DNA from: Sphingomonas paucimobilis
Lineage (GTDB): Bacteria > Pseudomonadota > Alphaproteobacteria > Sphingomonadales > Sphingomonadaceae
Direction of reading: 5' to 3'
Assembly: GCA_945860425.1 (NCBI GenBank)
Contig: CAMAQU010000023.1
Span: 1-13,422 of the forward strand
Length of the DNA: 13,422 nucleotides
The notes beneath the pieces were generated by a model. The model saw nothing but the letters and a program-made list of their open reading frames with translations, searched no databases and was not told the origin of the DNA. A program made the position numbers and the translations under genes. This document shows, in pieces, positions 6,259 through 12,605 of the stretch (the stretch's first letter is position 1; each line of letters begins with the position of its first letter).

Positions 6259-8355
6259 TCAGAACTTGGCAATCAATGTAAAACGGGCGTTGAAGGGCGC
6301 GCCCGTTGAGATGTTATTGTCATTATGCGCGGTTGGAAAATAGCGCGTATTGGTCAGGTTTTCGACATTGACCTGAGCCTCCAAGCCGGGGCGTAGTTCA
6401 AAAAAGGCGGCTGCATCCAAGCGCGTATAGGCCGGAAGGGACACGGCATTGCTGATCGTCGTGAAGGATCGGGATTGGTGATAAAGTCCCAGACCAAGGC
6501 CAAAGCGCTTGGTCAGATCATAGCGGTTCCACAGGCTCAACTGATGACGCGGCACTTGGGCGGCAGCGCGCCCTTTTGGCGCGGCGCTGGTGGTGGAGGT
6601 GATCTGGGCCTTGGTATAGCCATAGCCAAAGGACGCCTGCCATGCGTCCGTCACATGGCCGACAAGGCTGATCTCGGCCCCCTTTGACCGCTGGGCGCCT
6701 GTGAGGACAATAAGCCCCGGTGTCGCGCCTGCGGCACGGGTGTTGGTTCGATCGAGCTGATACAGGGCCGCTGTAAAGCTGAGCGTGGGACGAATGTCCC
6801 ACTTTGCGCCGATTTCATAATTGTCGAATGCTTCGGGGTCGAGCGCTGCGGTCGTGGCATCCAGTGATGTGAACTGGTCGCCCGATTGAGGCAAAAAGGA
6901 CTTTGTGTAGCTGACATAGAGGGACGCATTCTCGGCTGGCTTCACAACCAAGCCAGCGCGGGGCGACCAGAGATCATCCACGCGCGACAATAGGCTCCCA
7001 TCGAACAAATTGGTCAGCGTCAGATCAAAGCGATCATAGCGCAGGCCGACCACAAGATCGACCATCGGGCCAAAGCTCAATTGATCCTGAAGATAGACGG
7101 ATGTCTGTTGAACCGCGCTTGTCACCTTGCGGTTGGCGACGCCCGCCGCACCTGCGATGAAGTGCGGGGTTGGGATGGTCAGCGGTAAGGAGAAGGCGAT
7201 GCTAGCCCTGCGGTTTGCGGCGGTCGCGGGCGCGTTGGCAAAAGCTCCTGTTATCCGCTCATTTCGGCTGTCCTGATCGGTAAACTCGGCCCCCGCGAGG
7301 ACCAGATGATAGACCGCGCCCGTGGCAAAGGTCCACTCCACATTTCCCTGTGCGATCAGATTTTCCCGCAGAGTCGGGTCGCGATAAGCCTCTATCCCAA
7401 CTTGGCCGTTGCTGATCGGCGTTGCGGCATAGGCATTGGTATAGATTTTGTCATAATGGGCATAAAGCGCGCTGGCATTGGCCTTTAAATTGGCAGTCAG
7501 TTCCGCTTCCGCGCGAAAGCGGACCATATGCGCTTCAATATCGGAGTCATTGACGCTCGTAAGCCCGAAGAACAGATCGCGATATCCGGTCAGCGGCTGG
7601 CCATTGACCGCTGGAATGCCGCGATCCACACCCCGCGCGTCACGGACATATTCATAGCCCAGCTGAAAACGGGCCTGCCCCAATTCCGTGCCCAGAACAG
7701 GATTGATGGCATAGCGTTCACCCCCAAAAGCATCGCGATGGTTGTTGAGCTTTTCGTAATAGGCATTGAGGCGCAGGCCGGATACATCCCCAACCGCAAC
7801 ATTGGCATCTAAGCTGCCATACCAGCTGCCAAAACTGTTGAGGGAGGCCATCACATTGCCGCAGGTTTCCCCAGCCGTTGCGCCTTTGGTGCTGCGGTTA
7901 ATGATCCCGCCGCCGCCGCCACGGCCAAAGATCATGGCATTGGGGCCTTTATGCACCTCAACCCGTTCAATATTGTAAAAGCTGCGAAAATATTGGGCAT
8001 CGTCGCGCAGGCCATCGACAAAGAAATCGGCGGTCGAATTATTGCCGCGCAAGGTGATCTGATCCCGATGACCTTCACCCTGCCCGGCCGACGCACCAGG
8101 AATGTGCCGTACAAGGTCAGTGATCGTTAAAATGGCCTCATCGCGCATCTGCTTTTCGGTCACGACCGAAATGGCCTGCGGGACATCCAATATGGGCGTT
8201 GAAGTCTTGGTTCCGCTGGTCGTTGCAACGGCGCGATAGCCATCGAGTTGACCGGTAACAATAATCGCCTGCTCTTCACCAAAGGCCAGCTCTGACGCAG
8301 AGGCATGGCCTGCGCTCAAGAGAGTTGCTGTTGCCGTGGCCAGAAAAAGCCGCAT
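6259..8355 (-). CDS. TonB-dependent siderophore receptor
   Basis: 698 residues from the ATG at 8355. An outer-membrane receptor of the TonB-dependent siderophore class, importing ferric siderophores with energy from TonB-ExbB-ExbD. It has a signal peptide (about 1-20, cut after ASA), a TonB-box-like EQAIIVTG near 28-35, and an N-terminal plug with DVPQAISVVT, ITLRGNNSTADFFVDG and VEVHKGPNAMIFGRG. A 22-strand-type barrel ends in the typical terminal aromatic (AKF). The plug resembles Fiu/PiuA-like catecholate receptors, so a catecholate ligand is a reasonable guess only. An upstream in-frame ATG at 8400 would add 15 hydrophilic residues; 8355 is preferred because AAAGGA lies 10 nt before it and it starts directly with a signal peptide. 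A Fur-box candidate lies 68-82 bp upstream. No siderophore synthesis genes or Fec-type regulators are nearby. Confidence 0.94.
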   Translation of the reverse strand: MRLFLATATATLLSAGHASASELAFGEEQAIIVTGQLDGYRAVATTSGTKTSTPILDVPQAISVVTEKQMRDEAILTITDLVRHIPGASAGQGEGHRDQITLRGNNSTADFFVDGLRDDAQYFRSFYNIERVEVHKGPNAMIFGRGGGGGIINRSTKGATAGETCGNVMASLNSFGSWYGSLDANVAVGDVSGLRLNAYYEKLNNHRDAFGGERYAINPVLGTELGQARFQLGYEYVRDARGVDRGIPAVNGQPLTGYRDLFFGLTSVNDSDIEAHMVRFRAEAELTANLKANASALYAHYDKIYTNAYAATPISNGQVGIEAYRDPTLRENLIAQGNVEWTFATGAVYHLVLAGAEFTDQDSRNERITGAFANAPATAANRRASIAFSLPLTIPTPHFIAGAAGVANRKVTSAVQQTSVYLQDQLSFGPMVDLVVGLRYDRFDLTLTNLFDGSLLSRVDDLWSPRAGLVVKPAENASLYVSYTKSFLPQSGDQFTSLDATTAALDPEAFDNYEIGAKWDIRPTLSFTAALYQLDRTNTRAAGATPGLIVLTGAQRSKGAEISLVGHVTDAWQASFGYGYTKAQITSTTSAAPKGRAAAQVPRHQLSLWNRYDLTKRFGLGLGLYHQSRSFTTISNAVSLPAYTRLDAAAFFELRPGLEAQVNVENLTNTRYFPTAHNDNNISTGAPFNARFTLIAKF

Positions 8356-8422
8356 GCGCGAAACGTCCTTTGGATCATTGCTATTGCGATTAAGTCGCAT
8401 TCGTTACTTGAAGCGGCGTTAT

Positions 8423-8437
8423 TGATAATCACTCGCA
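8423..8437 (-). promoter_or_regulatory. Candidate Fur box upstream of the siderophore receptor
   Basis: The 15 bp TGATAATCACTCGCA compares with the 7-1-7 Fur consensus TGATAAT-n-ATTATCA: the left half matches 7 of 7 and the right half 4 of 7, 11 of 14 in all. It sits 68 bp before the receptor start and about 70 bp before the divergent arsC start, where iron-dependent repression would act. It overlaps a weak minus-strand -10-like TATCAA. Iron control of TonB-dependent siderophore receptors is well established; binding here is inferred. Confidence 0.6.
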
Positions 8438-8453
8438 ATTGCAAGCGTAAGTT

Positions 8454-8467
8454 GAGCAATTTTGCTC
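8454..8467. repeat. 14-bp palindrome in the receptor/arsC divergent region
   Basis: GAGCAA-TT-TTGCTC, a perfect 6-bp inverted repeat with a 2-bp centre, lies 39 bp before the arsC ATG. Its position suits an operator for arsC or for both genes. No known regulator's consensus is recognised. Confidence 0.4.
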
Positions 8468-8506
8468 TTGCGTGATTTGCGCTAAGAGGGGCGCGAGGAG
8501 ACGCAC

Positions 8507-8851
8507 ATGAAAGCGACCATCTGGCACAATCCGAATTGTGGCACATCTCGCAAGACGCTGGACATTCTGCGCGAAACACCCGGCGTTGATGTCGAGGTTA
8601 TTGAATATCTGAAAACACCGCCGAGCCGGGAAACGCTGGCTGCGCTCTACGCTGATGCAGGCATCACGCCGCGTCAGGGCCTAAGGACACGTGGATCGCC
8701 CGCCGAAGAGCTGGGCCTGTTGGAGGCCGAGGATGGCCGCATTCTCGACGCCATGGCGCAAGAGCCGATTTTAATCGAACGCCCCTTAGTGCGCACGGAT
8801 AAGGGCGTTCGCCTGTGTCGGCCGCAAGATGTCGTTCGCGAGATTCTGTAA
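8507..8851 (+). CDS. arsC: ArsC-family (glutaredoxin-linked) arsenate reductase-like protein
   Basis: 114 residues, the small thioredoxin-fold ArsC/Spx family. Plasmid R773-type ArsC reduces arsenate with glutaredoxin and glutathione. Key residues align: C11 in NPNCGTSRKTL, R60 (LRTRG), R92 (ERPLVRTDKGVRLCRP) and R105, corresponding to C12, R60, R94 and R107 of R773 ArsC. An excellent GAGGAG lies 6 nt before the ATG. No arsR, arsB, acr3 or arsH is near; instead it leads a plus-strand unit with an alpha/beta hydrolase and aat. Its role may therefore be housekeeping thiol chemistry or basal arsenate handling rather than an ars operon. The shared intergenic region with the siderophore receptor contains a Fur-box candidate that could affect it. 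Confidence 0.9.
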   Translation: MKATIWHNPNCGTSRKTLDILRETPGVDVEVIEYLKTPPSRETLAALYADAGITPRQGLRTRGSPAEELGLLEAEDGRILDAMAQEPILIERPLVRTDKGVRLCRPQDVVREIL

Positions 8852-8878
8852 GACTATTTGAACCGGGAGGACGGACGC

Positions 8879-9832
8879 ATGCGCATATTAAAATGGCTCT
8901 TCATCTCCATCACGGCCTTGTTCGCCATTGGATTTGCGATTGGATATACGCCCGACACCGACCCTGTTGAGATGCGCGCCAAATATGGCAGCGCGCCCTC
9001 GCAACTCCTCAGCCTATCTCCCGGTTTGACCGTCCATGTGCGCGACCAAGGCCCGCGCGATGGGCAAGCGGTCATCCTTATTCACGGGTCCAATGCGTCA
9101 CTCCAGACTTGGGAGCCTTGGGTGGCCCGCCTCCAAGATGAATATCGCGTCATATCGCTTGATTTGCCGGGCCATGGCCTCACAGGCATCAATCCCAGCG
9201 GCGTTTATGATTATCCAAGCTATGCAGCTGTCGTCGATCAGGTGATGCAAAAACTAGGGATTCCCAGCGCCATTATTGCGGGCAATTCCATGGGCGGCGG
9301 CGTTGCCTGGACCTATGCGCTGGCCCATCCCGATAAGGTTGCAGGGCTTGTTTTGGTCGATGCAGCTGGCGCGCCAAATGCCGCCTCCCGCAACGCCCCT
9401 ATTGGCTTTCGCATTGCGCGCATGCCCATCATCAAAGAGCTTGCCCGCGTCATCATGCCGCGTGCGATGTTTGAATCGAGCCTGAAAACCTCGATCAGCA
9501 ACGCAGCCATCATCACACCCCAGATGGTGGATCGATATTGGGAGCTCAACCGTTATCCCGGCAATCGCGAGGCAACGATGCTGCGCTTTGCCGCTGCCCA
9601 AAAATCCCGCCCAGTAACGCCTGCGCAATTGGCGGAAATTAAGGCTCCCGTGCTTATCCTATGGGGGGCAGAGGATAATCTAATCCCCGTCAGCTCTGGC
9701 CAATGGTTCCATAAGAATTTGCCGGGGTCAAAGCTGATCATCTATCCCAAGGTCGGTCATATCCCGATGGAGGAAGTGCCAGACCGGAGCGTCGCCGACG
9801 TCACAGCATGGATGAAGGGGCTTGCATCCTGA
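8879..9832 (+). CDS. Membrane-anchored alpha/beta-fold hydrolase
   Basis: 317 residues. A serine hydrolase of unknown substrate. An N-terminal hydrophobic segment (about 4-23, a signal anchor or uncleaved signal) suggests an inner-membrane, periplasm-facing protein. The hydrolase core shows oxyanion-hole HGSNAS at 69-74, LDLPGHG at 94-100, nucleophile elbow GNSMGG with S137, acid D266 in LWGAEDNLIP, and catalytic H294 in VGHIPMEE. The layout resembles haloperoxidase- or meta-cleavage-hydrolase-like esterases with a helical cap at about 160-230. The ATG at 8879 is chosen because GGGAGG lies 8 nt upstream; a TTG at 8858 would add seven polar residues before the anchor. It starts 27 nt after arsC and ends 22 nt before aat, so the three are probably cotranscribed. 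Confidence 0.88.
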   Translation: MRILKWLFISITALFAIGFAIGYTPDTDPVEMRAKYGSAPSQLLSLSPGLTVHVRDQGPRDGQAVILIHGSNASLQTWEPWVARLQDEYRVISLDLPGHGLTGINPSGVYDYPSYAAVVDQVMQKLGIPSAIIAGNSMGGGVAWTYALAHPDKVAGLVLVDAAGAPNAASRNAPIGFRIARMPIIKELARVIMPRAMFESSLKTSISNAAIITPQMVDRYWELNRYPGNREATMLRFAAAQKSRPVTPAQLAEIKAPVLILWGAEDNLIPVSSGQWFHKNLPGSKLIIYPKVGHIPMEEVPDRSVADVTAWMKGLAS

Positions 9833-9854
9833 ACTGGACATTGCGCGCCCAAAG

Positions 9855-10580
9855 ATGACCGACCAGATCGATCTTAATCTGCTGCTCAATGCCTATGCCA
9901 TGGGCATTTTTCCCATGGCGGATGATCGCGATGCGCCAGACATTTATTGGGTCGAGCCAAAGAAGCGCGCCATCTTGCCGCTGGACCAATTTCATCTCTC
10001 CCGATCGCTGCGCAAGACGCTGAAATCCGGCAGATATGAAACAAGTTTTAATGCCGCTTTTGCGCAGGTGCTAAGGCTTTGCGCTGCATCCGCGCCGGAC
10101 CGACCCGACACATGGATTAATCGCCAGATTGAAGACGCGATGCTTGGCCTGCACGCGATCGGCCATGCCCATTCGATTGAAACATGGGCGGATGGAGAGT
10201 TGGTCGGCGGGCTTTATGGCGTGTCGCTGGGTCGGGCCTTTTTTGGCGAAAGCATGTTCAGCAGGCGTACCGATGCCTCAAAAGTCGCGCTCGCCCATCT
10301 GGTGGCCAGATTGCGTGTTGGGGGGTTCACTCTGCTGGATTGCCAATTCCAAACGGCTCATCTGCGCTCTCTTGGCGCGATTGAAATTGATAAAAAAGCC
10401 TACTCGGCAGTGCTGGGCGCAGCAGTTTCAACGGGCGACGCGGCGGGAGCCGCCCCTACCTCTGGGGTTTTGGGGGCGCTCGATGCATTGCCAGACCCGG
10501 ATGCGCCGCCACGCGCTATGATCGTTGACGGGCCAACATCGGCATGGCGCATTTTGCAGGCCTTAACCCAAACATCGTAA
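9855..10580 (+). CDS. aat: Leucyl/phenylalanyl-tRNA-protein transferase
   Basis: 241 residues from the ATG at 9855. It transfers Leu or Phe from aminoacyl-tRNA to proteins with N-terminal Arg or Lys, marking them for ClpS/ClpAP degradation (N-end rule). Family motifs are clear: LLLNAYAMGIFPMAD (about 9-23), LPLDQFHLSRSLRKTL, WINRQIEDAMLGLHAIGHAHSIE, and the active region LVGGLYGVSLGRAFFGESMFSR, ASKVAL and LLDCQFQTAHLRSLGAIEI. The C-terminal 60 codons (to GPTSAWRILQALTQTS) overlap the convergent DUF2155 gene by 181 bp. That C-terminal phrase resembles the ends of sphingomonad Aat proteins as I recall them, so aat is not simply over-extended. The track-style start at TTG 9822 would overlap the hydrolase; the ATG fits the family start, although its Shine-Dalgarno is weak. 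It is the last gene of the arsC-hydrolase-aat unit. Confidence 0.94.
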   Translation: MTDQIDLNLLLNAYAMGIFPMADDRDAPDIYWVEPKKRAILPLDQFHLSRSLRKTLKSGRYETSFNAAFAQVLRLCAASAPDRPDTWINRQIEDAMLGLHAIGHAHSIETWADGELVGGLYGVSLGRAFFGESMFSRRTDASKVALAHLVARLRVGGFTLLDCQFQTAHLRSLGAIEIDKKAYSAVLGAAVSTGDAAGAAPTSGVLGALDALPDPDAPPRAMIVDGPTSAWRILQALTQTS

Positions 10581-11044
10581 ATTGGATGCTCAACAATATT
10601 GAGCGAGGGGCTTTCTTTATAAAGCCAACCGGAAAAAATCTTGCGCCAAACGACCCGGTTTTCCCGCGTGATGACCTGCACAAAAGCGCCCGTCCATTTC
10701 TCAGGCTCCCAAGGCGCTGTTTCTTCACAGGCGCGCAGACGCACAACCAAATCCCCCAAGCGGATCGCCTGACCCGGCTTCATCACCAGATCGCGCGACA
10801 GGCCGTTGCGCTTATTGAGCACGCCCAGTGTTGCAGCGCGCTCCGCCATTGGAGTCGCCGCCCGATTCTCCGACAGGGGAGGGGATTTGGGGCCAGATTG
10901 CGCGGCGGGCGGCTTTGCCAAGATCGGCGCGTCCGGCGGGGCCGTGCTGTTCGCCTCCGCGCTGTCTTGCAATGCCTCAGCCGCCTGCCAGGCGACAAGC
11001 CCGCCCAAGAGGATCAGGCCTGTCCAGGCAATGACGGGCTTCAC
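10400..11044 (-). CDS. DUF2155-domain secreted or membrane-anchored protein
   Basis: 214 residues from the GTG at 11044, function unknown. N-terminal hydrophobic segment (about 4-24; signal peptide or anchor), an Ala/Pro/Ser-rich linker (about 27-70), then the DUF2155 domain (about 72-163). The domain contains LVVRLRACEETAPWEPE, FVQVITREN and the signature KIFSGWLYKESPSLNIVEHPIYDVWVKAC ending at C163. DUF2155 is an alphaproteobacterial family often placed beside NDUFA12 and aat. The GTG shares the bases GTGA with the stop of the NDUFA12 gene and a GGAG lies 12 nt upstream, so translation is coupled; a TTG at 11062 is the alternative. Residues 155-214 lie antisense to the end of aat. After C163 the tail (51 residues) is low-complexity Ala, Pro, Ser and Gly, and looks like an add-on to the domain. 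An envelope location is inferred. Confidence 0.88.
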   Translation of the reverse strand: MKPVIAWTGLILLGGLVAWQAAEALQDSAEANSTAPPDAPILAKPPAAQSGPKSPPLSENRAATPMAERAATLGVLNKRNGLSRDLVMKPGQAIRLGDLVVRLRACEETAPWEPEKWTGAFVQVITRENRVVWRKIFSGWLYKESPSLNIVEHPIYDVWVKACKMRHADVGPSTIIARGGASGSGNASSAPKTPEVGAAPAASPVETAAPSTAE

Positions 11045-11442
11045 GCGGCGTCCGGGCTCCAAGGTTCATAATCGCCCGTTGCAGCCGCGCGCTTGCCACC
11101 GGCTTCGAGCGCACCTTGGGGGCGATAGGCCAATGGCGTACCCGTTAAATTGGGCAAGGCCGGTGTTTCCCAGATATGGGGCTGAGACACGTCCTCGGTT
11201 GGTGGTGCGTCATGCGTATTATGCAACCATCCGAACCATTCGGGCGGGATGCGGCTGGCATCATTGCTGCCCTGATAGGTCACCCAGCGGCGATAGCGGC
11301 CATCCGGCTCCGGCTTGCGTGCCTGAAAATAGACATTCCCGACAGCATCTTCGCCAATGCGATTGCCGTTCATCCGGGTGTTAAGCCAAGTGCCGAAGGT
11401 TTGACCTTCCCACCATGTGAAGATGTTTTTGAATACGCCCAT
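11041..11442 (-). CDS. NDUFA12-family NADH:ubiquinone oxidoreductase subunit
   Basis: 133 residues from the ATG at 11442. Homologue of mitochondrial complex I accessory subunit NDUFA12 (B17.2), which alphaproteobacteria share with mitochondria and which sits on the peripheral arm at the membrane face. Family features: N-terminal FKNIFTWWEGQTFGTWLNTR, GNRIGEDAVGNVYFQARK, RRWVTYQG-x-NDASRIPPEWFGWLHNT, and a Pro-rich C-terminus with PNLTGTPLAYRPQG. The other complex I genes are not here, as usual for this orphan subunit. The TTG at 11478 would add twelve residues (MHRACESRIGPV) with no family support. The gene starts 50 nt after the DUF192 stop and ends in a GTGA overlap with DUF2155. The leader before the ATG contains a GC-rich hairpin next to the DUF192 stop, and no strong Shine-Dalgarno is visible. 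Confidence 0.92.
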   Translation of the reverse strand: MGVFKNIFTWWEGQTFGTWLNTRMNGNRIGEDAVGNVYFQARKPEPDGRYRRWVTYQGSNDASRIPPEWFGWLHNTHDAPPTEDVSQPHIWETPALPNLTGTPLAYRPQGALEAGGKRAAATGDYEPWSPDAA

Positions 11443-11479
11443 GACCGGGCCGATACGACTTTCGCACGCACGATGCAAC

Positions 11480-11493
11480 GCCGCGCACGCGGC
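11480..11493 (-). repeat. GC-rich hairpin between the DUF192 and NDUFA12 genes
   Basis: On the minus strand GCCGCG-TG-CGCGGC is a perfect inverted repeat that begins on the last base of the DUF192 stop codon. It can fold with 5 bp and a GTGC loop. No T tract follows (GTTGCATCG), so it is not a classic terminator. It could be an mRNA-stability or processing element, or a pause site that lowers downstream expression. Confidence 0.4.
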
Positions 11494-11960
11494 TATCGGC
11501 GTTTCCAGACGACCTTATCGCCTTCCGCCAATCCAAGCTGCGCCGCCCGACCGCCTGCAAGCTCCAGCACCGCCGCCACAGGCTCGCCTGAGTCAACGGG
11601 CAGAAGCGAAAAGGGCGTTGTCTCAGCCGCAATACGGGCGATGCGGCCATCGGCCCGGATGAAAATCATATCGAGCGGGATCACCGTATTCTTCATCCAA
11701 AAGCTGGCATAGCGCGGGGGCGACATGGGGAAGATCATGCCGGCATCCGGGGCCAAGGTCGCGCGGAACATCATTCCACGCGCCTGCTGCGCTTCGGTTG
11801 CAGCAACTTCGACCGTGAAGCGATGGCTTTTGCCCTCAGCGGTCGTGATGGTCAGCGGAATAAGGGCCAGCCCATTTTCAGACAGAGCCGGACGCTCTGC
11901 CGCCTGACAGGCGGCGGGCAGGAGCAACATCAACGCAAGCAGTACACGCAACATCATCAT
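11493..11960 (-). CDS. DUF192-family exported protein
   Basis: 155 residues; DUF192 (COG1430) proteins have no settled biochemical role. The N-terminus is an export signal (about 1-21), either cut by signal peptidase I after CQA or, less likely, lipidated at C18: PAAC is a poor lipobox because of the Pro at -3. The domain shows FTVEVAATEAQQARGMMFR, AGMIFPMSPPRYASFWMKNT, PLDMIFI, and the ending LELAGGRAAQLGLAEGDKV, all typical of the family. The small beta-rich mature domain is predicted to be periplasmic. The start ATG at 11960 overlaps the stop of the cold-shock gene in the bases ATGA, so its translation is coupled to that gene. In-frame ATGs at codons 2 and 3 are also possible starts. Confidence 0.92.
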   Translation of the reverse strand: MMMLRVLLALMLLLPAACQAAERPALSENGLALIPLTITTAEGKSHRFTVEVAATEAQQARGMMFRATLAPDAGMIFPMSPPRYASFWMKNTVIPLDMIFIRADGRIARIAAETTPFSLLPVDSGEPVAAVLELAGGRAAQLGLAEGDKVVWKRR

Positions 11961-12514
11961 GGGCTTTTTACCTCAATGGCCAAGAGGCCACGATCACTGT
12001 CCACCAGCCGAACCTCAACCGGTTCGTCGGGCAGGACATCGATGATGCCTGCACGCCGCATGGTTTCCATATGCACAAAAATGTCGCTGCCATCCGACCC
12101 GCGGACCAGAAATCCATAGCCTTTGGGGCGATTGAACCATTTGACCGTCGCGGGTTCAAACGGGCTGGCCGATGCCAATTGGTCGGGTGCCAATTCACGG
12201 GCGCGGCGCGGCAGGGCGCGCTCGGTCGGTTCTGGCACGATGGCGGTTGTCAGATCGAACGAGAGCAAGGCGGTGGCTTGCAGCCCACGCGCGCCAAGCT
12301 CTGCCTGAAAAACAACCTTGGCGCCTTCGGGCAAAGTCCGGCGACCATGATCGCGCAGCACCGAAAAATGCAGCAGGACATCGCCAATGTCGCCATCATC
12401 CGGGACGATGAACCCAAAGCCACGGGTCGAATCGAACCACTTCACAAAGCCGCTAAGAGAGCGCGTCGCATCCAGTGGCTCCGGCGCGGCTCCATTGCGC
12501 TGATCCGCCGTCAC
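11957..12514 (-). CDS. Double cold-shock-domain protein
   Basis: 185 residues from the GTG at 12514. It carries two cold-shock (OB-fold) nucleic-acid-binding domains. Domain 1 spans about 21-85, with VKWFDSTRGFGFI (RNP1-like, 24-36) and DVLLHFSVL (RNP2-like, 45-53). Domain 2 spans about 122-185, with VKWFNRPKGYGFLV and DIFVHMETM. The linker is charged and Pro/Arg-containing. Alphaproteobacteria commonly have such tandem proteins, unlike the single-domain CspA of enterics. They are thought to bind RNA and act as chaperones or regulators. An ATG at 12568 would add 18 residues lacking family features; the GTG is favoured by AAAGGGG placed 6 nt upstream. It leads the coupled set with DUF192, NDUFA12 and DUF2155, downstream of recX. 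Confidence 0.9.
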   Translation of the reverse strand: MTADQRNGAAPEPLDATRSLSGFVKWFDSTRGFGFIVPDDGDIGDVLLHFSVLRDHGRRTLPEGAKVVFQAELGARGLQATALLSFDLTTAIVPEPTERALPRRARELAPDQLASASPFEPATVKWFNRPKGYGFLVRGSDGSDIFVHMETMRRAGIIDVLPDEPVEVRLVDSDRGLLAIEVKSP

Positions 12515-12520
12515 TCTTGA

Positions 12521-12527
12521 CCCCTTT
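12521..12527 (-). promoter_or_regulatory. Ribosome binding site deciding the GTG start of the cold-shock gene
   Basis: AAAGGGG on the minus strand, 6 nt before the GTG at 12514. The competing ATG at 12568 has only TTTGGATTT before it, so the GTG is the better start. Confidence 0.55.
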
Positions 12528-12605
12528 GATGTGCGATTGTGAACCAACCCCGCATGTGTGCGCCCCATAAATCCAAATGGTCAAAAAAGACGGCGCCAGA
12601 ATGAG

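Noticed and set aside
7909..7925. GGC-type trinucleotide run in the siderophore receptor gene, considered as phase-variable repeat
   Set aside because: It is a short run encoding the GRGGGGG turn common in this receptor type, and unit changes of three would keep the frame, so it is not a switch.
10544..11384. Plus-strand open frames opposite the DUF2155 and NDUFA12 genes
   Set aside because: Low-complexity Arg/Pro/Cys-rich translations without motifs, antisense to two recognised families.
11907..11920. Lipoprotein signal in the DUF192 protein (PAAC)
   Set aside because: Pro at the -3 position makes a poor lipobox; signal peptidase I cleavage after CQA is more likely.
12556..12584. TTGACC as the -35 of a cold-shock gene promoter
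   Set aside because: No -10-like hexamer is found at 16-18 nt spacing (it would read GCACAC).
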